This document shows, one piece after another, positions 34,908 through 46,308 of a stretch of DNA of 64,000 bases. Origin of the DNA: Athripsodes cinereus (Eukaryota; Arthropoda; Insecta; Trichoptera; Leptoceridae). The notes under the pieces are model-generated. The model was not told the origin of the DNA. It ran no database searches and was given only the letters and a program-made list of their open reading frames with translations. How positions within the stretch are numbered: the first letter of the stretch is position 1; every line of letters begins with the position of its first letter. The stretch is taken from contig OX388311.1 in NCBI GenBank assembly GCA_947579605.1, forward strand, positions 30,010,951-30,074,950, read 5' to 3'. The position numbers were made by a program, and so were the translations under genes.

Positions 34908-35960
34908 AATGTAACTAATTACACAATCACTTATAAAAATACACACAGTACTATATTACAACAAATTAGTCGAATCCTAATATTCTATCCCAGTCAACTT
35001 GATAATATGAAATACCGGCGAACATTGACTTTTATCACAAATAACAACAATTGTCACCGGGCAAACCGATTAATATTTTAGCCATGTAATCAATTTTATT
35101 TTAATATAATAGCCATAATATTTATAATAACGCGTCAAAAGTCAACAAATAATACAATTCCGCTTCACAAAATATAAATGTTAATTTGGCAAACAGTAAA
35201 GAAAATTAAGAACAACATGCGGCCATGTTATTATGTCGAATGGTGTTTATAGTATTCTTACTACACATTCCCGAAAAAAAAAAAATGAACTGTAAAATGA
35301 AAGTGAAATATTAATATAATATTACAGAAAAAAGTTTAACATGTCATTAAGCCGTTATATCACATAAATAATTTGTATGAAAAGTTAATGAAACATTTAT
35401 TTAAACATGAAAACTAAAAAAAAATATTCATATCTTTCGCTACATTCTTAATTATTTTTTAGTATATAAGCACTGTTATACAGTATATCAATCTGGCGGA
35501 TAAAAAAAAATAGTCAGAGTTGTAAAATTACAGGAAATAATAAGCATTTTTCTTAGGATTAATTCAAGAAACTTTTTTTATTTCACTGATTATTCACTTT
35601 TTGTTATGCTTTTCTAAACATTAATCACAGGGAAACACTATTGTTTACGAAATTAATTTGCAATATGGTAACATTATGAACTTTTGTTTTTTACGCGGTA
35701 GAGTTCAATTTTTTTTGAAATGGCGTAGATTAAGAAAATGAAATGATTATTTTAAATTTATAGTGTCATTTTTTGTCAAAAATCTAAATTATTAGTTTCC
35801 AATTGCACATTTGTAACGCTTTAAATTGATGGTGAATTTAAATTTAACATGCGACCATACAGATACTGTTGTAAAAGATTTTTGGTTTGTATCACTTTTA
35901 CTCCAAACGAGTATTTTTATATTATATACTTTGATTAAGCTTTATCTTCTTTGTTTTTAG
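34908..35960. promoter_or_regulatory. presumed divergent promoter region of staufen and the next gene
   Basis: About 1 kb of AT-rich sequence separates the staufen start codon (minus strand) from the first recognised exon of a plus-strand gene. Transcription start sites and any 5' exons of both genes should lie here or just beyond. No TATA box or other element stands out, so the label rests on position only. Confidence 0.35.
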
Positions 35961-37699
35961 AATCAAGGATCATTGAAACAGAAGACTTGGATATTTCTTC
36001 GCTTGGTGTGGGAAGATGTCGTGAGTGTGTGGCTTCTAGAACTGCCGTTTCCAACTTCCATCAAGATCATTATAACATTTTTGTTTGCCTTGTTGGTTTT
36101 GCTGTTCCTCAGTGTTCCACTCTTGATATTCTTGTTTTCATTCGTATCTTTCGACCACATTTTAAGGTGAGTTCAGTTTTTACATACAGTTTTCTTGAAA
36201 CTGATTCACATGATTGACTTTCCCAAACTGCCCAAACACCTATAAAACTTTGTCAAAAGGTGTACCTATTCGATTTGTGGTTGTATATTATGTACATACA
36301 TTATGTTAAAATAATAATATGTAGACCTTTTTCTAAAGGGAAAGAGTGAAAAAAATCAAGTCTGGCTAGTCGACATCTAAAATGATGTAATTTTATTCAG
36401 TAATATGTATGGAAGCGCGGACGTCCAAGAACCACGTGGACCAAATTCTTAAGGACGGACGCGTGTTGAGTTAGAGAAATCAGCGTTCATGTATGAGAAA
36501 CTGGATGAATGTAGAGGAAGCGAAAGAAGTATGTAAGGATAGATCAATATGGCGTTCCGTTCTCTCTGCCTACCCCTCCTGGGACATGGCGTGAGGGTAT
36601 AGTATAGTATAGTCATAGTAGTAAAGATAATACTTACGAAAATTATTCGAATAGACAATTGATCGAAATCACTATTTTCGAAAAAAAAATCAATTGTTTG
36701 AATCCGAAACTCTTCGAATAACGTGTATTCGAACATCAATTATTTATATATAATCGAATATCGATTCACAATAAATCGGAAGCGAATTGTTTTACTAATA
36801 GTTTTTAGAAACTCTTGTTCTCCAAATCACAACTATTCGATTCCCATTTTATATTTCTATCTTTTTCACATTCTTTATTATCTTTTTTATGTAACTTTTT
36901 TAAACTGCTCAGCGGCATCATAATATTATGTAATCCAATAATACTGGAAATTTTCAATATGTATGTTCCCAATGCATACCTATGGACGTTCTTTTTACGA
37001 TCCTCAAAGTAGAACAAATATAATAAATTATAATATTGGCAAAGTCCCCAGTAGGAATGACCGTTCAAATGTTTATTTATTTATTTTATTCTTCACTGTA
37101 GGTACATTGCTTACAATATTACATAATAAAATAGTGTCATAAAAATAACAGTTATGTACAGAGGGCGAGTTTATCGCTAAAATGCGATGTCTTCCAACTA
37201 ACCCGGTTTAATGGTCTGGCTAGAGATATTGATGTATACGTGACATAGTATGCGGAATTTATACAGAAAATTGATAGTATATTGTATAGTTAACTAGTTA
37301 TGTTATAATCTGAATTTCGTTTAAAGTTATCCTCTGGGATCGCATTGGCCTTCAGCTGTAATGATCCTTGTAATAATCGTCAATGATATTATCACATTAA
37401 ATAAAAATATTATATAACAAGGAATTATTTTATTAACTATTTTTCTTTATTCCAGTCCCTTGTACAGCGTTGGAGGCTGGAAGACTTCCTTGTGCTATCC
37501 TTACCTCACGTTCCTGTGGAAAGTGTTAAAATTTGGGACTCGTAGCACTTTTGAAAATGGTAAACGGGTGCCCTCGAAGAGGAGTATAGTTCTTATACAG
37601 GAAACTCTGCTTCGTGGTGTACTGGTGGGGAACACTCTGGCTACTTCTGTGGACTACATGCACATGGTGCGGAGATTCATAAACAACGCACTGCCATGA
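35961..37699 (+). CDS. unrecognised small membrane protein, last two exons (partial)
   Basis: Two exons join cleanly. 35961-36166 has acceptor TTTTTAG and donor AAG before GTGAGT; 37456-37699 has acceptor TATTCCAG. The split codon AG/T keeps the frame, giving 149 residues to a TGA at 37697. The first exon encodes KQKTWIFLRLVWEDVVSVWL, then one very hydrophobic stretch of about 35 residues that should span a membrane once or as a hairpin. The second encodes a Tyr/Trp-containing segment (SPLYSVGGWKTSLCYPYL), a basic patch (NGKRVPSKRS) and ends MVRRFINNALP. At least one upstream exon with the start codon is missing. I do not recognise the family. It diverges from staufen. The 1.3-kb intron contains an RTE fragment. 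Confidence 0.65.
36411..36615 (+). mobile_element. RTE LINE 3' fragment with TATAG tail
   Basis: GGAAGCGCGGACGTCCAAGA, TGGATGAATGTAGAGGAAGC, GCGTTCCGTTCTCTCTGCCT and GGGACATGGCGTGAGGGTAT are close to the end of the RTE ORF at 3184-6210, with the same TATAG tail. Internal stops and small deletions show it is dead. 5'-truncated; lies in the intron of the unrecognised membrane-protein gene. Confidence 0.85.
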
Positions 37700-37883
37700 C
37701 TAGACTAGATTTCTTCTCCTCAGGGCCAATATTTCAATATGACTTTACGACTTTATTTTAAAGTCTACTTTAATAACTCTATTTTATCTTTGTTATAAGA
37801 TATACCTAGTATTTATTTTTTACAAACACAATTATATAATCAATTAAAATTAGATATCCATTTTGGTGGACCTGTTCTAGGAT

Positions 37884-37908
37884 AATAAATTCAATAAAAC
37901 AGAATAAA
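37884..37908 (+). promoter_or_regulatory. polyadenylation signals of the membrane-protein gene
   Basis: Three AATAAA hexamers (37884, 37893 and 37903) lie about 185-205 bp after the stop codon at 37697-37699 on the same strand, in the expected place for 3' end formation. No cleavage site was verified. Confidence 0.55.
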
Positions 37909-38125
37909 ATATACCTACACCTGTGCCTACGGCGCCGGCGCAGTGAAATTATGAAAATCGAGAAGTGATCAAATTCCTATGGAAGATGATCAATTCACAG
38001 AAGACTTATATGTATTATAAATATCAAAAGTATCAAGCCTTCGAATGCCTATGAAATGACTTATAACAAAAAAATACAGGTTAAACCAGTAACGCAACAA
38101 TATTGTCAAATTAAGTGCTATCTCA

Positions 38126-38661
38126 TGGGGTGTTCACATTTGGCGAATATCGCCAGCCGAATTTCAAAATATAACGCCAGGCGAAAAAACAAAATTCGTC
38201 GTACGCCCATTGATCGTCACACCTGTTCACACAAGTCCACCGATATAGAAACGATCTGTCAGATGCGCTTTGATTTTGACACTGTTTTCAAAATGGCGTC
38301 GAGATGGAGATCGCGAAGTGTTTATTTTTAGTCGAAAATGTTATAGTAGAGGTTATAAGGCGCCTTTTAATTAAGGAAACAAACGCCACAAACCAACAAC
38401 AAAGATAACAGCTGTCACGAAGCGGAAAACATTTATAAAATTTATAGGTTATGAAGTTTTTACCATAGATATGAACGCCGCGCACATCTGCGCATGCGCG
38501 AATCGTTCAATCGTCCGAAAATGTTGGAAGGTAGTCAACTCGAGACGATATCGTTTCTACTGGTTTTTATCGTTTCAGACTAGCTGTCATTTTATCACAC
38601 GGTTCAAATGGCTGGCGATATTTTGGTGCCTGGCGATATTCGCCAAAATGAGAACACCACA
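38126..38661. mobile_element. 536-bp MITE with 3-bp TCA duplication
   Basis: Ends are inverted repeats of about 30 bp: TGGGGTGTTCACATTTGGCG from the left and TGTGGTGTTCTCATTTTGGC from the right, both running into GAATATCGCCAG. They are flanked by TCA at 38123-38125 and 38662-38664. A further internal GGCGATA/TATCGCC inversion is present. No coding capacity. Class unknown; a 3-bp target fits PIF/Harbinger-like movers. Confidence 0.8.
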
Positions 38662-38664
38662 TCA

Positions 38665-39630
38665 GGGAAAGCGTTACCCGAGGGTACATTGTAATGCCTA
38701 AGGGTTTCTCTATCTGTCGCTTACATTTTGGTGAAAAAAATGATGTAGGGCCACATTGAAATATCGGCCTTAGTATTTTTTGTTTTATATGCGGAGAGAC
38801 ATCCTTATAGGATATCGCTCAGGTTGAATGACAAAAAATTCAACAGTATCTTGGAAACGTGACTAAAAAAATACATTTTCTTGAGTTACCTTTTGTTTTC
38901 GAAATAATATTATTTTGTCTTATTGCTTACACTTTAAAATCATTATCCAGTGACGTATCAGTTTGAATTATTATAAGGGCGCTAAACCAATACCACCTTA
39001 AGAACATTAAGGTGGTGTTGGCTAAACATCATAGAGTATAATAATATTATATTAAAATAGAATGAATTTAACAAGAATGCGTTCTTATCTCCATAAGTAT
39101 ATGTAACAAAATAATATAAAATTTACATATTACATAATGCAAATAATAAAAATATCGGAAAAGTGTATTATTATATCGAATGTAAGTTTTAAATTGTACT
39201 TGCTTTTTTAATGTTTTTGTCCTTTCATTATGTGATTGCAATAAACTATATCATTTTCTTGTATTTCATTTATCACCCAACACAAAAAATGATCTAAATA
39301 GGTATGGGGTAGGTACATATTATTGAATTCAAATGTTCCTATGAATTCCCTAGTAAGTGTAAAACTCGTCACTGTAACTCCTCATTTTGCTGGGAGGTAA
39401 AAACGCTACTGTTTGCTCATCATACAGACTTTATCATACAGACATGGTAAATTATATAGATAAGGATCTTTTAATACCAAATTAAAAGAGAATTTACAAA
39501 TCATCCTGTTATCCTTTTATTTATGAATTTGAGTTTCAAAGCTGCCCTGGAATATATATTTTCAGTCAAAAAGATGGAATTAAAAAAAACGACCACGAGA
39601 GTCACGTTAAGATACGCATCAATTTATTAT
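38665..39630. other. AT-rich intergenic DNA
   Basis: No gene is recognised. A short perfect inversion, ACCACCTTA...TAAGGTGGT, lies at about 38990-39018 and could form a small hairpin. Confidence 0.4.
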
Positions 39631-40891
39631 TCTACTACTACTATTATACCATCTAGTGATGTAACGAATATTCGCATTCGCATTCGCGAATATTCGCATA
39701 TTTCAAAGTATTCGCATTCGCAAAAAAATATGCGAATGTTTTGCGAATATTATTTTAGTAATAAAGTATCTGGTCTGTTCCGTGTTGGCCACATTTGTTG
39801 TATTGTTTCCTGTGTTCGTTTGCTTGATGATGTTATTATTATTGGGAGAAATATGCATTTGTGGAGATTTAATTTATATGTTTGTTTTAAGTATTACAAC
39901 TGCTATGAGTATAGGGCCCTATACAATAATTTTATATTCCATTTAAGGAATATTTATATCATACTACAAGGTGAACCACACTAAAGTATTCTCTCAGAAT
40001 TTTCGGGGCTTGAAGTCTAAGATCGAGGAGTTTAGAGCAAACTTATTTGCAAATAATTATGATATTATTGTTCTGACGGAAGCTTGGCTAAATTGTGGCA
40101 TATTTGACAGCGAACTTTTTCAAAACGAATATACAGTTTACCGGAAGGATAGGGATTTCATGTTGAGTGGCAAAAGGGATGGAGGTGGGGTCTTAATTGC
40201 TGTGGATCGGACACTAGGATGTTTATTCACTCTTGTTTGGGATGATATTGGTGAAAGTTCTTTTACCAGTATTCGTTATTCATCGGTAACGCATGGAAAA
40301 ATGCTCACCGCTACTGGGTGTAGTATATGTATATACCGCCTTCCACATCCTTAGATACTTAAAACATCTTTTTTTTTAAAGTATATCTGAACGTTTAATC
40401 AGCTATTACGGCAAAACGGATATTTGTCTTATTGGAGATTCCAATATCCCAACAATCCAATGGAAAAAAGACCCCGATGTTGATTCAATCTTTGTTCCGT
40501 ATTCTTATTCGTGTCCTGTTGCGCAGTATTTGATAGAATCTATATCTTTTCTCAATATGTTTCAGTCTAACGGAGTTTATAACAGCAATCAAGTTATCTT
40601 GGATTTAATTCTTTCAACTATTCCGTGTTCTGTTACCAGATGTGACTCTCCACTGGTTGGTAAGGATTCACACTATCCTTCACTGTTGATAGATTATGAG
40701 TTTGAAATTGCTGAGGATTTGTCTCAAAATATGATCCAGAAATTAATATACTTTAAGTCAAACTTTTCGGAAATAAATTTTGAACTACAAAGTGTTGATT
40801 GGGTCAGTGTTTTGGGAAACGGACCGGTGAATAAGATGATTGAATCTTTTTTTTTGATGTTTTTGGCATTCACTATGTGATAATTACGCGA

Positions 40892-41026
40892 CATGATTAG
40901 AAAATGAGTTTAATTCACAATGTATTTAAATTATCACTTAATATTTATATGTAGGTCGCAGATCTACATATAAATATCAAGTGATAATTTAAATACATTG
41001 TGAATTAAACTCATTTTCTAATCATG
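40892..41026. repeat. 135-bp near-perfect hairpin inside the LINE cargo
   Basis: Two arms of about 63 bp, starting CATGATTAGAAAATGAGTTT, are reverse complements around a short loop GTCGCAGATC. The piece lies in a larger insertion (40852-41023) flanked by a 16-bp direct repeat ATGATTGAATCTTTTT (40836-40851 and 41024-41039) that looks like a target duplication. It has no coding capacity. Confidence 0.85.
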
Positions 41027-41093
41027 ATTGAATCTTTTTATGGTTATGTTTTGCCAATAATTGAGAAGCATACACCTACATATGAACCTAATA

Positions 41094-41340
41094 CTACTAC
41101 TACTACTATACCATCACGGCATATCCCACAAGTGGGGTAACCAGCAGACCAGCTGCATGTAAGAAACATGCAAGCTGTCCTCTTCGTGCCAATATAAAAT
41201 CAAGACATTCAGGATGGGTGGCAAACCTCATCACTGAATTTAAGATGTACAATGTCTTAATTTTTTCGAATACCTGCCTTTTACAGGACACTCGAAAACT
41301 TAAGGAGAAGAGTGGGAGACCAATTCTTTACCGGGTGCTC
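41094..41340 (-). repeat. SINE-like repeat inside the LINE cargo
   Basis: A 247-bp copy in minus orientation runs from GAGCACCCGGTAAAGAATTG to (TAG)n and is flanked by CCTAATA (41087-41093 and 41341-41347). It is slightly 5'-truncated compared with the outer copy at 39635-44343. Key blocks are GAGGTTTGCCACCCATCCTG, GGCACGAAGAGGACAGCTTG and CCCCACTTGTGGGATATGCC. Confidence 0.85.
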
Positions 41341-41892
41341 CCTAATAATTTTCCCAAATGGTTCTCTAATAGAATTCTGTTATTGTTTAAGAGAAGTCTA
41401 AGGCTTGGCGTAAGTTGAAGATGAACCGTAATGATTCTGACTACAATTTATTTTTTCAACTAAGAGCTCAGTTGAAGTTGTCGCAGAATCACGATTATAG
41501 GTCTTTTATTAATAACACTGAGAAGTCACTTAAGGGCAATGTCAAGTCTTTCTTTTCATTCGTGAATTCCCTTAAAGAATCTAGAGGCTATCCAAGGGTA
41601 ATGGGTGACGGTGACCAGACTTCGAGCGATCCAGAGGGGATTGCAAACTTGTTTTCGACGTTTTTTGGTTCTGTATTTTCACTGAATAATTTGCATGATT
41701 CTAATACTAAAGAATTGGAAAATATTTTAACTAACTCATGTTTATCCATGGTTAATATCTTGAAATCTGATATTCATAAACGTTTATTAGGTATAGATGA
41801 GACAAAAGGAGTTGGCCCTGATGGTCTAGCACCAATATATTAAAGAGATGTGTAAGTCATTTAACCAAACCATTGTATCTGACATTTATTAG

Positions 41893-42155
41893 AACACCTT
41901 GCTGCAGGAGGCAATCTAGACTATGGGACATGGAAAACCCTAAATCGACTGAGATCTGGTGTAGGAAACTGCCGCGACAATAGAGAACGATTGGGCTTCC
42001 TACAGGACGAATCCGGAGCGTGTGACTGTGGTGCAGCACAGACTATGCCACACTTGTTGGAGTGTCCATTGTGCCCTGTCACTTGCACTATGGAGGATAT
42101 TTTTGACGCATCTCCACCTGCTGCGCGTTTTGCGCAGTACTGGAAATCAGTTTGA
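41893..42155 (+). pseudogene. C-terminal piece of another LINE inserted in the cargo RT
   Basis: One open stretch encodes TWKTLNRLRSGVGNCRDNRE and GACDCGAAQTMPHLLECPLC, ending WKSV and a TGA at 42153. The WKTLNRLR-CDCG-HLLECP pattern is the zinc-binding C-terminus found after the reverse transcriptase in other insect LINEs. It does not belong at this point, between the GVGPDG and RNYRP blocks of the resident LINE. It was therefore joined in by insertion or template switching. Confidence 0.7.
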
Positions 42156-44356
42156 TGGGTTTTTTTCTCTGGGTTTCGACACGATAAATAAATTAGGAGT
42201 TTACAAGAAGGATGCTTTCCATGCAAATGGAAGATGGCTAGTATTATTCCTTTGCATAAATCTGGCAGCAAATCGGACGTTCGTAACTACAGACCAATTT
42301 TAATTCTATCACCTATTTCAAAAATATTTGAGGGTATGGTTCGTGAACAAATTGCTTTTTTCCTGAAGTCGTATCTTCTTGTAGAGCAGCATGGATTCAT
42401 GAGTGGAAGATCGACAGTAACAAATCTGATTTTTTTTCTCAGCTATGGACAATCGTATACAGTTGGATGCCATTTATATCGGCTTTCAAAAGGCATTTGA
42501 TAAAGTAGAACATCGACTTTTTTCAACTAAGGTGGATTGACTCATATATTTCTGATAGATTGATGACAGTTAAACTTAACGGTTACTCATCTGGCAGTGT
42601 CAGTGTTACATCTGGTGTCCCTCAGGGGTCTTCTTTGGGTCCTTTACTTTTCACGATATTCATAAACAACATAAAAAAGTGCTTTGACCACTCAGAGCTT
42701 CTATTATTTGCGGACGATTTAAAAATATACTGTCAAATTCAATTATTGTTTGACTATGAAATGCTTAACGAGGACTTGGAAAGACTACACGAGTACTGTA
42801 AAAGAAATAACTTGCACTTGAATCTGGAGAAGTGTAATCTGATCTCTTTTACCAAAAATAGAAACAAAATTCGATAAATTTACAATATCCATAATCATGA
42901 TTTAAAAGAAGTAAATAAGATTAGAGATTTAGGTGTGGTGTTTGACTCTGAGCTTCACTTTGATGATCACGTGAACAAAATTATCGAAGAGAGCAATAAA
43001 ATACTGGGATTTATTCTGAGATCTACAAAGTCATTTAGGTTATATGAATCGTATTTGTACTTGTACTTATCGTTGTTTCGCTCCAAGCTGGAGGACTGTT
43101 CCTCTGTATGGAATCCACATTTTAAAAAATATGTCGATCAAGTTGAGAGAACTCAGTCTAAATTCATTCGTTTGGTTAGGAAGAGATTGCATTATCCTGT
43201 ATTTATTAAAGATTTGCCTAAATTGGAATTGTGAAGAGTTTTGCTGGATGCATGAAACCTGAGAAAAATATGCTTGTCCGAATACGATGTGCCTAATATT
43301 TTAGATACGATTAACTTTAGAATGCTTCCTTTAACAAGATCTTGTTTTCCGTTCTACATTAAAAAAAAAAACAAAAACGATTGCAGACTCAAGAAACCCT
43401 GTTTATAGAATTTTAAAGTGCCAATTACGCCAGGTTTGTGAGAAAGGAGAGTTGAGGGTAGAATAAGATGAAATAAATATAAAAAAAATGTATATGTTTG
43501 ATAAAATGTGAAGTGTTTGGGATAGTATTAATTTTTAGACTGTTTTTTAAATTTTTAAATTTTTGATTTTTATTTTTTAAGAGTTTTTTGTATTGTTATT
43601 GCATACATTAGTGAAGTGTGAATGTGTTTGTGCGAATGAATGTATTAAGGTATGTGTGCGAAATTGGGTGAGCAGCGATTTGTAATAGGAATGGGTGATT
43701 GGATGTATTGTGAATTAGTACCTATATTATGTGTAAGATTTTCTATAATTGTTTTGTGTGTTATTGCTGAAGTATGCACTGTTTCGATGTAAGACTATTG
43801 GAATGTTTTTGTCGCTTACATGTTTATATTTATATGTCGTTCATCTGTTGTGTACCATGTAAATGAAGAAACAAATCAGTAATTCGGTGAAAGTACCGGA
43901 TACTTACCCGGTACATTGTGGAAAAAGGTACTGCAAGAAAATATTCTTTAAGAAAACCGAGGAGTTTTGGAATATTTCAAATTCCTATACCATTTTCAAG
44001 TCAATATTCGCATTCGCATTCGCATTCGCGAATGTCGGCATGAAATATTCGCATTCGCATTCGCATTCGCGAATATCCAAAATCAGACATTCGTTACATC
44101 ACTAATACCATCACGGCATATCCTACAAGTGGGGTAGCCAGCAGATCAGCTGCATGTAAGAAACATGCAAACTGTCCTCTTCGTGCCAATATAAAATCAA
44201 GACATTCAGGATGGGTGGCAAACCTCATCGCTAAATTTAAGATGTAAAATGTCTTAATTTTTTCGAACACCTGCCTTTTACAGGACACTCGAAAACTTAC
44301 GCAGAAGAGTGGGAGACCAATTCTTTACCGGGTGCTCCACGGGATTTATTATTCTA

Positions 44357-44999
44357 AAAATTAGTTATTGATTCCACATTTGTCAGTTCATATGGGAATG
44401 TTATATTATTACTTGAATCTATTGATATACATATAGGTATATCAGTGCGTAACGCATTATGAGAAATAATTTGTCATGAAAGTGTAAAAAGACCTATGAG
44501 CTCTGTTTGAATGTAAAATCCAATTTGAAATTATTAAGTTTTCTTGAGTTTAAATTACGATAACTGATTACTCTACCTTAGCAAGATGCAATAAAAAAAC
44601 TTTACAGGTTAAAAAAAAAAGATGATTTACAACTATATAAGTTTTATTATTCCCAGACCTTTCGGAGCAGGCTCCATCAGTGGGTTATCTAAATATATAT
44701 AAATAATTATAAGCAGAATGTAGTTAGGTATAATATAATATTTTGTTATAATGGTGGAGTGGGAGGGAGGACATGAGATGAATTTTTTTTTAAATGATAA
44801 AAAAGTGAATGAAGGGGCGAGATTTAGCAATTAAGAAAGGTCAATGTGGTTTGAAGGCTTTCATGGCGATCTTCAAGACATGGCAAACCCGAAAACCAAC
44901 AACCAGATAATTAAGAAAGGTATCTGGGTTGGGTTTAAGATGATTAATTCTTCTTGGCATTTGTGTAGTTAATCAAATGAGTGTCTGGTTTCTTTACAC
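44357..44999. other. intergenic DNA between the composite hAT and a hAT MITE
   Basis: No gene is recognised. A motif pair GACCTTTCGGAGCAGGCTCC and a GCGATCTTCAAGACATGGC block suggest old repeat DNA of unknown type. Confidence 0.35.
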
Positions 45000-45205
45000 C
45001 AGTATTTTCCAAACTATGATCGCGACCCACCAGTATGGGTCGTGAGCGAATATTGAGTGGGCCCTAATGGACGATTCGCCACCGTATAAGACATGAATAA
45101 AAAAATGTTGGAGCAATGTTTGGAGAAAAAAAGCTAAAAGGCGGGTCCCAAGATTGGAATTTTTTCCTAGATGGGTCGGAGCTCAGTCAACTTTGGGAAC
45201 CATCG
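45000..45205. mobile_element. 206-bp hAT MITE
   Basis: Left CAGTATTTTCCAAACT with GATCGCGACCCACC, and right GGGTCGGAGCTCAG with CTTTGGGAACCATCG, are the diverged ends of a common hAT type with GGTTCCCAAACT-like termini. An exact 8-bp duplication CTTTACAC flanks it (44992-44999 and 45206-45213). Confidence 0.85.
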
Positions 45206-45213
45206 CTTTACAC

Positions 45214-46255
45214 TGATCTACAAGTTAGAGATTGCGCCTTTGCAATAAACTCGCTCTCTGTATATTGATTGCAGTTAATTTGAATGCATTTATCTACAGA
45301 ATTGTTTGAATTGTGATCAATGAACAACAAAGAAAAACTAAATAAATTAATTATGCGAGAAATATTGGAGTCTACATACGAAATTTGATCGTTTTTAGTT
45401 TTTTATTCAGTGTTATTAAGTAGATACTCAGGTTCCTACCTGTTGATAATAATTATATTTCCAGGCAGTGGTGTCTCTAAAATCATTAGCGCCGTGTTTG
45501 TAATAATTGGAATAATGCCACTACCAATGATTTATTGAATTTTCTAATTCCACCTATACGACAAAGTTATTTACATTCATACTAAATCCTGATTCATTTT
45601 TTTTTTAAAAAAGATATATCTGGAATTTTTGTTATAAACCCAAATACAACCTTATACACCTTTCACAGTAACATATTACATATTATACATATATAACTAT
45701 TTTAGAAATAATATTCTTTTAAAAATCTGTCTCGAAAAAATTGAAGCATAGGTAGGTACTCAAATGTGTACTAAACATGATTTCTGACTTTGGTTCTTTG
45801 CTAATTATTTATTATTAAATATTCAATTATGTAGGTATATATTGTTTAGTTTTCAAGATACTGTTGATTGCTGTCACTCAAGCTGAGCAACCTATCAAGA
45901 TAAAGTAGATAAAATCTCCCAAGTGTGATCATAGCGTGATGTTCGCATTCTTGTTTAAGTTACCTGCTATATTATATTAGATACTATTATGTAATGTCAT
46001 AACGCAAATAAATATATACGTATACCTAGTTAAATGTACTTACTACCTAGGTACATATGACTATTTTAATTTATATTAATATTGTAATGCCTTCTCTTAT
46101 CATAACTTCGCTATCCCCACTCGAAGATCCAGAGTTTGTATGTAGGTATATTATTGTGTAGAAGCTCTTATAACGGGTTCATTACTATTCAATACACATT
46201 ATTATTTTATTCAATCAGTTGACTCACATCACATAACTGACTGCAAGCAGATATT
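45214..46255. promoter_or_regulatory. upstream region of the GH1 gene
   Basis: AT-rich sequence directly upstream of the GH1 start codon. The promoter and 5' UTR should lie here. No clear TATA box or transcription start was identified, so the label is positional. No other gene is seen. Confidence 0.35.
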
Positions 46256-46308
46256 ATGGAGTTAAAAATAACAGTGATTTGTTTAGCGATTCTTTGTTCA
46301 ACGCAATG
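46256..46308 (+). CDS. GH1 exon 1: signal peptide
   Basis: The ATG at 46256 begins MELKITVICLAILCSTQ. The donor is TG before GTAAGT in phase 2. The short hydrophobic core and the next exon's HGAAEPKY fit a cleaved secretion signal. Confidence 0.85.

Larger units (their letters stand above)
39971..43234 (+). pseudogene. broken Jockey/CR1-group LINE carried inside the composite hAT
   Basis: Pieces of one LINE polyprotein lie in order on the plus strand but in several frames. An endonuclease N-terminus (39971-40354, NFRGLKSKIEEF and TEAWLN) is followed after a frameshift by IGDSNIPTIQW and the end of the domain (40375-40850). Reverse transcriptase parts follow: GVGPDGLAP (about 41805), SDVRNYRPILILSPISKIFE (42270-42330), GVPQGSSLGPLLF (about 42618) and FADDLKIY (about 42709). 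A C-terminal segment (42935-43234) has the KILGFILRSTKSF block. It is interrupted at 40852-41023, 41094-41347 and about 41893-42155. No intact enzyme can be made. It appears as passive cargo. Confidence 0.85.
39654..44104. mobile_element. composite hAT carrying a LINE, copy 1
   Basis: Ends TAGTGATGTAACGAAT and ATTCGTTACATCACTA are inverted repeats. An exact 8-bp duplication ATACCATC (39646-39653 and 44105-44112) marks hAT-type transposition. Both subterminal regions consist of ATTCGCATTCGC repeats in which GCGAATATTCGC palindromes occur. No transposase is encoded. The interior is a dead LINE, itself carrying a hairpin, a SINE-like repeat and a foreign LINE fragment. Length is 4451 bp. The copy at 56324-60780 is the same unit in inverse orientation, differing in length by one 6-bp repeat. 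Confidence 0.93.
39635..44343 (-). repeat. SINE-like repeat, outer copy, split by the composite hAT
   Basis: The two parts 39635-39653 and 44105-44343 make one copy in minus orientation, running from CCCGTGGAGCACCCGGTAAA to a (TAG)n tail. It is flanked by the 13-bp duplication ATTTATTATTCTA (39622-39634 and 44344-44356), as expected for target-primed retroposition. The hAT element at 39654-44104 was inserted later and duplicated ATACCATC within the repeat. No RNA polymerase III boxes were recognised, so the repeat might also be a LINE 3' end. Confidence 0.8.

Noticed and set aside
39523..39984. 153-codon plus-strand frame at the left end of composite hAT copy 1
   Set aside because: It runs across the hAT boundary and through the ATTCGC repeats, so it is not a gene.
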